Shown in pieces: positions 9,933 through 22,375 of a stretch of DNA of 64,000 bases. The position numbers were made by a program, and so were the translations under genes. Source of the stretch: Tausonia pullulans. Lineage: Eukaryota; Basidiomycota; Tremellomycetes; Cystofilobasidiales; Mrakiaceae. The first letter of the stretch is position 1. Each line of letters opens with the position of its first letter. The stretch lies in the NCBI GenBank assembly GCA_951802195.1, contig OX637621.1:434001-498000 (forward strand), in the 5' to 3' direction. The notes under the pieces are model-generated. The model was given only the letters and a program-made list of their open reading frames with translations, made no database searches and was not told the DNA's origin.

Positions 9933-12817
9933 TCAGAGCGCGGCGGGGCGAGCAAGTCCCGGGTCGAGGTGAGGCATGAGATCCCTGTATCGAGGGAACA
10001 GTCAATCAAAATCTTGTCTTGCTGGTCGAGGAGGCGCATCGACTCAAGACTTACGAGGTCAGGAACTCGCTCGGGTACTTGGCTCCCACCTGCGAGATCA
10101 TGTACTCCTTGGCGATCTCGACACTTTCGGGCGAAAGCCCCGGAGACAAGGCAATAGTCTTCTTGGCCTCGGCGTTGAGGATTTCAGAGATGAATGAGAC
10201 AGTGATGACCTTGCCGTTGTCCTAAAAAAAAGGCGGGAACATCGTTTGTCAGTCAATGCCTAAGTTGCAATGATGGCGAGGAGCGTTGATGATGACGACT
10301 CACAAGCTTCGCCCCGTGGCGGGCCCACTGCCAGAGTTGGCACCGGGCAATTTCGGCGGTAGCAGCGTCCTCCTGCCAAGATCGCTAGCAGGTCAGAGGC
10401 TGCGAAGGATTCAAAATAACTCGAAGGAGGGCTTGGACTCGCCATCAGGTTGTGAATCGGGACGCAACCCGTGCCAGAGATCCAATTGGCACAGTAGGAG
10501 AGAGCGCTAGATCAAAGGGTTAAACAATCGGTCAGATGACCAAATTAAGCTACCAGGGGATGGCGGGACGACGAGACTCACGCAGAAGCGTTGTCCTCGA
10601 CACCTTTGAGTGTGATCTTGCCAGGGACGTTGCTCGAGACGAGGTCCTCGGGCTTGACGCTGACGTCCTCGCGACGGATGTGGAACTGGTTCGGGCCGAG
10701 CATCTTCTCATTGAAGACGTCCATCGCGATCTTGACAAGCGCCGGATGGGCGACCCACGTTCCGTCATGACCGGCAGTAACCTCACGGATCTTGTCGGCC
10801 TTGACCTTGGCCATGGCGGCGTCATTGGCCTTTGGGTCGTTCTTGATGGGGATCTGGGCGGACACTGATCGATCAATCGGGCTTGGATGTCAGGGCGTGG
10901 CGACCTCCTTGAGCGAGTGCGAGAATAGTAGAGGGCTCACTTCCTCCCATAGCGGAAACCTTGCGCTTGTGGCACGTCTGGATGAGAAGCCGGACGTATG
11001 CGTCCATGAAGGGGACGGTCATCGTGACCTCGGAGCGGTCCGGGAGAACATGCTTCTTGTGGGCGCGCGTTTTCTTAATGTAGGAGAAGATCTGGCGGGT
11101 CCAACAAGCCAGCGTTGGTCAGATGAGACGGTCGGCACATGGCCGACAGGTCGTAACAGCACCACTCACGTAGTCCCAGCGTCCACAGTTAAGGCCAGAC
11201 GAGTGGTCGCGAAGCTCGTAGATGATTTCATCCATCTGGAACGCGGCTGAGAGGGTCTCGATAAGAACGGTGGCACGGATGGTTCCCGGGGTGAGCTTGA
11301 TATAAGCCTCAGAGAAGTTGAAGACGTCATTCCAAAGACTAGAGTGAATGGGTCAGCCAACTGCTGAGAGCGAAGGGGTTCGTGTCGCGGTCGGAGAGAC
11401 ATACCGGGCCTCGAGGTAATGCTCCATCTTGGGGAGGTAGAAGTAAGGACCGAAGCCACGCTTAACGAGCTCATGGGCATTGTGGAAGAAATAGAGCGCA
11501 AAGTCGAGAATCGAGCCCGAGACAGCGACGCCGTCGATCAGGAGACGAGGGTCGGAGAGGTGCCATCCTCGGGGACTGGAAGAAACCACAATGTCGCGGT
11601 CAGCACTGCATCGCTCAAAGGCCAGCCAGCCAAAGCGGAGAACAGGACGTGACGCCAAGCGCACCGGACAAGAAGGACAGCGGGATTCGGGTTGAGCTTG
11701 TATGACTTGCCCCCGGACTCGAGCGAGATTGTGCCGCTGAAATCAACAGGTCAGATTAGGGACAGGTCGCGCGGCACACCGCGGTCCCTGCCTGACGCTC
11801 TGAGGACGAACCGAATAGCATCCCGAAGATTGATTTGTCCATTCAGCTGATTCTCCCAGGTCGGCGCATTGGAGTCTGCGAGGAATATTTGGAATATTGG
11901 GTCAGGAGATTAGGACGGCGAGGCGGAAACTGGAGAACGGGTGAGAGAGAGGAGATAAGAATATTGCGCGGGGGGAGCTCACCTTCGAAATCAGCCATGA
12001 ACTGGTGTCACCGCGATCATCGGTCAGCTCCGTCTGTTAATCGGCGAGAGGCCAGAACATGGGGAATACGGACAGTCTTGGCTCCACTGTTAAGCGCTGA
12101 TAGGAGGGAAGGAGGGAAATGGATGAAGAATCAGCATATCTGTTCGAGGGATGACGCACGCAGCCGGTAAAAATCGGCGGGCTGTGGCGCGGCGGTGGGT
12201 CTGAAGTGGACGGGATGGCAAGGGCGAGAGCTCACCGTTGATGACCATCTTTCTGTCGGTCGGGCCCGTAATCTCGACCCTGTGGGATTGAAGGATCTCA
12301 TCGTGAGCTCTTGGATCAGGCCAAAAGACGGAACCAGAGCATACGGCCGCTCACCTGCGGTCCTCGAGGCCAGGACCGATGGACGCTCCCCGCCAGTTGG
12401 GGTCCTCCCTTACGTGCTTCGTCTCCGGTGGGAAAGTAAGCTGAGCCCCTTTGTCGAGGGCCTCCTGGGTGATGAGGCGAGCTCTGAGAAGCTTAAAGAG
12501 GGAAGTGGAAGAACAGAATGTCAGCGATGGCCGGGATCGGGCTGGACCGGCGACATGAGAGAGCAAGCCACTGAAACTGACCTTCTGGCGGGTCTCGTTG
12601 AAAGTGCGGTGGATGCAGGCGACAAAGCTGAGAGCTTCGGGGGTGAGAATCTCGGACTGAGCGGGCGTAAGCTTGCCTGAAGGGAAAGGAGAGTTGAGGG
12701 CAAGACAGATGTAGGAGGGGATATCAGCGGGAAGTGAGCCGGTAGACCGGCAACGAGTGAGCGCCGGCCGATGCGGCAGGACTGACCGAGGACCTGGACT
12801 CCCTTGACGGACGACAT
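9933..12817 (-). CDS. MLS1: Malate synthase (glyoxylate cycle)
   Basis: Condenses glyoxylate with acetyl-CoA to malate, which lets fungi grow on two-carbon compounds and fatty acids. About ten exons on the minus strand. It starts [11 protein letters not shown], then [55 protein letters not shown] and [20 protein letters not shown] (substrate-binding block). The hallmark [16 protein letters not shown] lies near 11200, then [17 protein letters not shown] and [15 protein letters not shown], and the C-terminal [19 protein letters not shown] with its catalytic-domain helices. After SEFLTS the frame hits a stop at 10051, but a strong GTAAGT donor at 10054 and an ACAG acceptor give a last exon, 9984-9933, ending [16 protein letters not shown]. 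Neither end has a classical SKL peroxisomal signal. The spliced end is preferred. Confidence 0.93.
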
Positions 12818-13381
12818 AGTGACTGGGGTGTTCTGTGGCGTTGACTTGGGTGTGTGAGTGTATGTGGTGTGAGATGGGGCTGGATGGGTGTCTGGCAGAA
12901 GGGAGGAGGACAGATGGTGGTTGAGGGGGATAGGAGAGAGGCTCGCTCGCTCTCAGCCGATTGAGTGTGAAATTCAAGGCGCGGGGAGACGGGGGCCCGC
13001 TTGGCCGCCCTCCCGCGTTGCCGAGTTGCCCGTTCTCGCTCGTTCATTGGCTGCTCACTCACCAGGGCGAACCCGGCAGGCGAAGAAGCCGGCCGACCTG
13101 GCGGTCGACCGACCGACTCGCCGCTCCGACCCCACCAGCCAGAGAATCACCTGCCTGCCGGGTCCATCCGAGTTGCCCTGATGACTCTCTCTCGTTTCTC
13201 TTCAATCGGGCCCGAGGCCCGACTCTTTCTCCCTCTTTCCTATGTGCTAGCTCGCAGTCACCAAATGCCGGTGACCAAGAGTACTCTCTCCGCTCGAGGT
13301 CTAGCCGGATCACGCCGCTCAGTGTCGACCAGCCAAGGCCATGAATGACGTTCTCATACTTTGAATCATACTCCACCCAAC
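12818..13381. promoter_or_regulatory. Malate synthase promoter and rhamnose dehydrogenase 3' end
   Basis: About 560 bases. The part next to the malate synthase start is a purine-rich plus strand (pyrimidine-rich leader on the minus strand). Two G-rich clusters lie at 12979-12995. No supported coding frame. Confidence 0.4.
12981..12986. promoter_or_regulatory. Candidate CreA/Mig1 site (SYGGRG) upstream of malate synthase
   Basis: The hexamer GCGGGG fits the SYGGRG consensus for CreA/Mig1 fingers and lies about 165 bases before the malate synthase start codon, with a second G run (gacggggg) 3 bases on. Glyoxylate-cycle genes are classical targets of this repressor, and its gene lies 5 kb away. 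In DNA this GC-rich such hexamers are common by chance, so this is only a candidate. Confidence 0.25.
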
Positions 13382-14739
13382 TCACTGCAGGTTCACAAAC
13401 AGCCCGCCATCGACCAGCAAGCTCGAACCCGTGCAGTACCGCGAGAGATCTGACGCAAAGAAGACTGCCGCCCCAGCAATGTCGTCCGCTAGTCGTCCCC
13501 GGTCGACGTCAGCAAAAAGGCGGCTTTGGTTCTCCCTCTTCTTCGAAGACTGAGAGCCACTCACGGACTCCAAGCCGACCGACACACGTTCGGGCGGCCA
13601 TGGCGGCGTTTTTCACCGGGTCGGCGAGGTCCTCCGTGTTGATGGCCGTTGCGATCGTACCTGACAGGATCGGAGACTCAGTCGGCAAGATTTGTTACAT
13701 CAAAATATAAGGGGAATAGACCCACCGGGCAGGATCGAGTTGCAACGGATGTTGTGCGGACCGAGAGAGATTGCGCAGGACTCCATCAGGCTCTTGATTC
13801 CGGCCTGGAAGCGAGCGCGATGATGAACTCAAGTCAGCAGCCATCTGAAGTCACATGCTTACTCGGCCAATAATCGAGAGCGACCTACCTTGGTTGGTGT
13901 GTAATGCGTCTGTCCACCGCCTCCGACGAGCGCAGATATGGATGAGATCGCAATGATCGACCCCCCTTTGGGGGATTGCGTGGCCATCTGGTTCGCAACA
14001 GCCTGCGTTGTGTAAAACGTTCCGTCTGGTCCCATGATACGTGTGAGCTTTCCTTTATGATCAGCGGGGGAAGGGGTATAGAGGGAGACCCACCCATATT
14101 GACGGCCTGAGTGATCTTGTATGTCTCGAGGGGCATGTCGAGGAATGTGTGGAAAGGGCAGATGCCAGCGTTCGAGATAAGGACATCGATCCGGGGCGAG
14201 AGAGTAAGAGCAGCCTTAACGATGGCGTGGGCGGTCTCGGGGCGAGAGATGTCCTAGGGAGAACGAAGTACAGTTCAGTTCTCAGTCGCCTTGCATCGAA
14301 GGAGACGAGCGTCGGACAGTGCCAGGTCTGGGAGCGTCCACCAAGCGCTTCAGTGCAAGAGTCATTCTTATGACCCCACAGCATCTTTCAGGAGGCGTTC
14401 TCGCTCGCCTGAAACCCATGGACCGTCGCGTCGACGGCGCGAGAAGCCCAGTCCAACAAACGCGACCGAGCGCGAGCCTTCTCCGAGGTGCCAACTTGAC
14501 TCATAACTCACCCCGCCGACCTCGACCGACTTTCGGCCGAGCTTCTGAATCTCCGCAGCAATCTCTATGACCTCGCCCTTGGTGGTCTCGTCCCCATAGT
14601 GATGAAGGACGACGTCGGCGCCGTTAGCGGCGCACTGTAGGGCGCACGCCCGGCCGATGCCGCGCGACGAGCCGGTGATGACGACGGTCTTGCCGGCGAG
14701 CAGCGTTGTGGTAGGGAGTGCGGGGGGAGGGACAGCCAT
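13382..14739 (-). CDS. LRA1: L-rhamnose 1-dehydrogenase (short-chain dehydrogenase/reductase)
   Basis: NAD(P)+-dependent oxidation of L-rhamnose to rhamnonolactone, first step of the fungal LRA pathway. Classical SDR: cofactor motif TVVITGSSRGIGRA near residue 20; LISNAGICPFHTFLDMP (the NAG motif); catalytic block SIIAISSISALVGGGGQTHYTPTKAG with Ser, Tyr (YxxxK) and Lys; HNIRCNSILPGTIATAI; and the ending LLVDGGLFVNLQ, which with ISSISALVGG and THYTPTKAG is specific to yeast L-rhamnose dehydrogenases. At least six exons on the minus strand; start MAVPPPALPT, stop at 13382. The other LRA genes (lactonase, dehydratase, aldolase) are not in this window, so there is no pathway cluster here. A related polyol dehydrogenase is possible but less likely. 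Confidence 0.85.
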
Positions 14740-14908
14740 GCTGAGAGGGATGCGTATGAGAGAAGGCGAGGGAAAAGAAGGTGGACGATTGAGGGCAAGA
14801 AGGAGTAATACTAGCAAGGAGCAAGGATGAGCTCGTTCCTTCGGCCACACAATGCGCCGCCCCGGGCGAACTTTCAAGCCGACCCCGAGAGGTAAGCCTG
14901 TTCCTCTC

Positions 14909-14936
14909 AGCCCTCTCAGCCCTCTCAGAAAACACT
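14909..14936. repeat. Triplicated 10-mer in the LRA1 leader
   Basis: Three direct copies of ccctctcag with a joining base lie in the spacer between LRA1 and SSL1, about 170 bases before the LRA1 start codon. Function unknown; possibly a slippage product of a pyrimidine-rich leader. Confidence 0.5.
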
Positions 14937-14992
14937 CAGAAATAACATAGCAAATTACCAACGAGCCTTGGTCATCGCTCTTCCTCTAGCCA

Positions 14993-17194
14993 TCAACCAC
15001 AACCCGGGCAAACGTGCAGGACCTCGTGGACACTGGATTCGATGGCCAAGTCGATCGTCAGGCACAGAACAAGCAGGCAAGAAAGGGCGAAGCTCTTGAC
15101 TGACAACGCATCGCACTCTGCACAGAAGTCGTTCCCGCACTTCCTGCACCGATATCTCCCCGTGGGGCTGATGCCTCCCTCGTCAACAGATGGCCCACCT
15201 CCGGGATTCTCCTGGAGGGACGCGATCGTCGGGAGCGGCGGGAAAGGCAGGGCGCAAGCGTGGCAGTCGGGCTCCAGCTTGTGATCGGCGTGACGGGAGG
15301 GCAGAGGGCTGTCCGGGAGGCATGATCAGCAAGATGACTGCGAAGGTGTCAGAGGAAAAGAAAAAAGAAAAAGAAAGGCGCGCACACGGCAGACCAGCCC
15401 CCGACGGGGAACAGGTGATGGTAACTCCGCGCAAGGTGCGGGCTCGAAACGACGAGCAGGCCGCAAACATCGCAGTCCGTTGGCACATCGCAGAGCTTGG
15501 CACCGCATCTTGGGCATAGAAACCCCTCTGGCTTGCTCTGGGCATGGCACGCACAGAGCGTAACGGGGCCGGTCTCGGGGAGCCTCGTTGGAAAGCCCAT
15601 CATCATCAAGTCGCTCGCCGGTGCCTTGCCTACGCCTGAGACGTTGCGGGACGCGGGAGGACCGCCCGAGGTGAGCGCTGGAGGGGTGATGGCGTCCCAG
15701 ATAAGGTCCTTGAGGTGGCCCTCGTTGAGCGCGACGCCGAATGACCCGCCCGTCTGCGATGAGAGGTCCCGCGCAAGCTTAGTCTCGGCGGCGAGGCAGA
15801 CGACCGAGACGCGGAGCTTGGAAGAGACAAGCGAGGCGAGCGTCTTGGAGATGGACCCGGGGTCGCACGAGGTGAGGGAGGAGAGAAGCAGAAGAACCTC
15901 ACGCGAGGAATGCGAAGGGAGATGACTGCATGCGATGTCAGCCCAGGCCCATAAACAAAGGTGGCAAAACATACGGACCCCATGCTGCCGCGGGCCATCT
16001 CCAGGCCGTTCTGAAGCGAGGGTTCCCCAGCGGGCTCGAGCTTCTTCTTGTCCTGCAGCACGCGCAGAATCTCTTGCGGATTACCTGCTCGGTCGAAGGT
16101 CGGCGTCAGCCCTACCCATCTTTCAGGCAGAGAAAGCCCAAGACAATCCACTCGCCTCCCATCTCGACCAGTCGTTCCGCGATCCCCGACCGAAGTGCAA
16201 CGATCCCAATCTGACAGCAGCACGCGTCCATCGAGAGGTCAGCCCCATGCCCTCGCTTATCACATCTCTGGACCAACTTACTTGACCCAGCGGATTCTGA
16301 TCGAACCACTCTCCGACGAACTCCTTGACGTACTCGATCGTGAGGTCGAATCTGTACGTCCAGGAACGGACGGCGATGGGCCTCTGTCAGCAAGCGCGCG
16401 TCAACGACTCGAGCGAGGAGTTGCAATAATTAATCTCTCGGCGGTTTGTCAAATCGAGAGAAGCAAATCGTGAAAAGAGAAGATGAATCCCCGCCTGCCC
16501 AGCTCATCGCGACTGACAGATCATTGTCGTTGGCCCTGCAACCGACGTGACCCTCCGGTCCTACGCGCGCAAACTCACCTCGACGGTCGAAGGTCCTTCT
16601 CCGACATGGTATCGCTCAGGTCGAGCAAGATGATGAGATGCCGGATGATGGTCCTCCTCAACGGGGTAGCGTACAACTGCCTGGAGAAACCGACGAGACA
16701 AGCGCGAAACTGCGTCAGTCAGCCTGGCCTGTCACGCTCCCTCTCGTCGCGTCGACATCTCCGCCCACATGCTCCCTCTTACCTCGATCGCCTCCCCCTT
16801 GCAAGCATGCCCTCAACAGCCCCTTCAAGACTCCCATCCTCGTCCTCCTGAACGGTGTCCCACGAGCGCTCGAAGCGGGCCTCCCAAGCATACGCGTTCT
16901 GCCGAGCGGTACGACGCGAGTGATCAATCGGTCAGCCTGAGCACGAGCGAAGAAGACATAGACGAGAGGCTCTTCGCCCAGCAGACGCACATCCTTGGCC
17001 TTCTTCTTTGACGGCCCAGCAGAGTCCCGCTCGCGCTCCTTGCCCTTACTGGAGGAGCCGTTGGCGTTGGCCGCGCCGGCGGCCGTCGACGACCCTCCTC
17101 CTCCTGTTTCTCCTCGAGAAGCGCCAGCGTCCATGTCGACGTCGCTATCATCTGAGGAGTCGAGGTCCGAGTCGTGCAGGCGGCGGGGCGGCAT
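14993..17194 (-). CDS. SSL1: TFIIH core subunit p44 (SSL1/GTF2H2)
   Basis: Regulatory partner of the XPD helicase in TFIIH; acts in transcription initiation and nucleotide excision repair. An acidic/Ser-rich N-terminus (MPPRRLHDSDLDSSDDSD...) precedes NAYAWEARFERSWDTVQEDE. The VWA-type domain follows: RHLIILLDLSDTMSEKDLRP (MIDAS-like strand), IGIVALRSGIAERLVEM, GEPSLQNGLEMARGSM, SREVLLLLSSLTSCDPG. After it comes the KDLIWDAITPPA region, then zinc-binding modules: CACHAQSK... with LCPRCGAKLCDVPTDC, and a C4 RING-like end YRCRKCGNDFCAECD, spliced to VHEVLHVCPGCG and stop. At least seven exons on the minus strand. Order and motifs match the whole family length, with a somewhat longer disordered N-terminus. 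Start chosen at the first ATG of the acidic leader. Confidence 0.92.
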
Positions 17195-17901
17195 GATGAA
17201 GCGCGAGGTGGGCTTCGTCGGTCGATACTGGTGGAGGTCGGCGTAGAGACAGTGTGTGGGTCGAGTTGACCGACCGACCGACCGACCGACCGCCTGCCTG
17301 TCTCCTTGACGCGGCGATCTCTCCTCTCTCTACCTAGACAGCCGGAAACCTGTTTCTTCGTTTCAAGGCCCGAACCCCTGCTCAATTTCGTTGAAAGACA
17401 CCATCTATGATTTCGGTCAGGCGGAAAGAGAAAGCGAAAAGTAAAGCTACATGTCTAAGAGGGAATTGTTTGGGTTCGGTGAGGTAGGTGGCCGGGAGGG
17501 CTGCAAGAGCCAAGGCAGATAGAGGGAGGGGAGGGTCGAGAGGGGGGGAGGGGGAGAGCGAAGATAGAAAGACGAGTAGCTCAAAAGGTGGATGAGAGCG
17601 AAAGCCGTGTGCGAATAGAAGAGATTACAGCAGAGGAGGAATAGCAACGACATGGAGCGCGTGAAAGCGCGGCGAGGCGACGAAGGGTGGAGGGGAGGGG
17701 AGAGGAACGGCAACAGGGAAGAGGTAGCGCTAAGCAAGGATGATGAAGAAAGCCGGAATGGCTCCAGGCGGGTTTTGTAGATAAGGGCGGAGGAGGAATT
17801 AAAGTATGAAGACTACAGTCGAACGGACGATGTTCGAGCGAGAGGAAGACGGCGGGGATGAGGATGAGAGGAAAAAGAATGCGAGAGCCTCTCCTCACTC
17901 T
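17195..17901. promoter_or_regulatory. SSL1 promoter and MIG1 3' UTR
   Basis: About 700 bases between two tandem minus-strand genes. The right half is strongly strand-asymmetric (purine-rich plus strand), so the minus strand is a pyrimidine-rich tail next to the MIG1 stop. Apart from the tetranucleotide repeat nothing was recognised. Confidence 0.4.
17268..17291. repeat. (GACC)6 tetranucleotide microsatellite
   Basis: Six tandem copies of GACC in the SSL1 5' leader or promoter, about 75 bases from the start codon. Similar gaccgac runs recur in this region's leaders. Confidence 0.8.
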
Positions 17902-20656
<2,755 letters not shown>

Positions 20657-22375
20657 GAACGCTGGGCGTCGACGTCTCTCGGGGGTGGGGGAGTGAGCTC
20701 GGACGGGCGAGCTCTGGCGGTGACTGGTCGAGGGCGGGTGTCCTGCTCGCGGGACTGGGGGTGTATTTAGCTGTGGTCCTGGTGGCGAACGAGTCTGGAC
20801 AAGACAAAAGGAAGAGAGCGACGACGAAGCAAGACGTTAGATGAGAGAAAGAGGTGAGGCAGGAGCGCGGATGTGCGAGCGAGAGTGGAGGGCAGGAGAG
20901 AGGAAGGACGAGCGGATCGACAACGACAACGACGCCGGCTTGTCAAGGTGCCATCCACCGGGCTCGCTGGCTTGGATGCCTTCTGCAGAGGCAAGGAAAG
21001 GCCGACGAGCAACAACGAACTCAAGAGACACAAGAGACGTGACTCCGGGCCCCACAGTGCTTCGGCTGAAGGCTGGCTGGCTGCTCGTCGCGAGCAGGCG
21101 CTGGCAGGCTCGTATCGCCTCGCCTTCTGCCTTCTTGCGCCATCCGCCGAGACCAGATGGCGAGGAAGACGGGCGGGCGGGCACTCAAGCAGGACGACGT
21201 CGACGGAGCGAGAGGAGGGCAGGCCGAGGAGGGGAACGCACGCTGTAAGGCGAAGGACGGCGAAGACGGTCGACTGCTGACGGACGGCGCTGAGGGGGAG
21301 GTGGATAAGAAGGGGCAGTGGTGGAGAAGAAAGGCGAGGAGGCGGGGCTGAGGAAGCCGGTTGAGCGGCTCTGCGGATGGGCTCGTCGCGGGGCTTGGGC
21401 GGGGCTGTGAGGTGGTACGGGCTGTCCCTGTATGTAGAAACTCGAGTCGTTGACGGTGGTCGGTGGGCCGCAAGCGGGGGAAGCAGAAGAAAGCTGGGGG
21501 AGGTGGGTGAGGCAAGACGAGGGGCAAAAGCCTTCTTCTCGCCGGCCGCCCTGGGTGTCCTCGCGTTGAGGCGGCCCAGGAGACGCCCGCCGGGAAGCCA
21601 ATCATCCAAGAGCAGGCGGCCAGCCTCGGCCGAGTGCTCCCCAGCCCATTCCGTCATCTGACATAGTCAATCGCGAACAATGGCGGCCATAAAATCGCTA
21701 GTCCGCCTGCGTTCCTTGCGCAGGCCATCGTTGCGTCCTGTCATCCGCCTTCACGGCTCGCTGCCCCTGCACTCGTTCTCGTCCCTCGCAACGGCCTGCC
21801 TGCTCCTGGCCCCACCGGTGGCCCTTTGTCGATCCTCTCCAGGCCTGCTGGCTCTCTATCCTCATGGGCATGCTGTTCAGTGCCGCGGCCGCAGGCCAAG
21901 AAAATAGCAGCGCACGCTCCCTCCCGTGTCAAGAGTCATCGACCTCGCCTTTCTGCCTTGGGTTTTCAATAATGATCCCAGAAAACGGAGCCGCCCGGAG
22001 CCCGCTTCCTTGATAGACACGAGGGAGGATCCAAGGGGGCCACCGCGGGCCGACGCCTGTTGCTCGTTTTCTGCTGCTTCCTTGGTTTTACATTTTTTTT
22101 CCGTTCCAATACTGCAGAGGAGTGGCTGTCTGGTCGATGGCGCCACGGAGAAGCAGAGGCTCAAACTCGATGGTTATCGGAGCTTGATATGATAATCTTG
22201 CCCGAGGGAAAGCTGGCCCACCCAGGCACAAGCAGCCAAAAGAGCGCGCGCACGTGCAATGGGGTCCTCAGCTATCTAGCTCCCGTGCTTTCTTTCGGTC
22301 TCCCGCCAGGCCGTCTAACATGAACCATATCATGGCCGATCTATCCAGCTCTATGTTTCTGCCGGCAGCTCGCTG
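20657..22375. promoter_or_regulatory. Long CREA upstream region / DPB2 3' end
   Basis: About 1.7 kb without a convincing gene. On the minus strand it is very C/T-rich, consistent with a long CREA leader and promoter; a 296-codon minus frame (21657-20767) is Pro/Ser/Arg-rich and has no domain. GCGGGG/CCCCGC hexamers (for example 21474-21479) fit the repressor's own consensus, but base composition alone can explain them. A T9 run lies near 22091. Confidence 0.4.

Noticed and set aside
20767-21657. 296-codon minus-strand open frame upstream of CREA
   Set aside because: Pro/Ser/Arg/Leu-rich with no domain; typical of chance frames in C/T-rich fungal leaders. Kept only as a possible upstream ORF in the findings.
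21680-22192. Short plus-strand frames between CREA and DPB2, one starting MAAIKSLVRLRSLRRP like a mitochondrial presequence
   Set aside because: The presequence-like start is followed by no conserved domain, and splicing to a later exon could not be shown.
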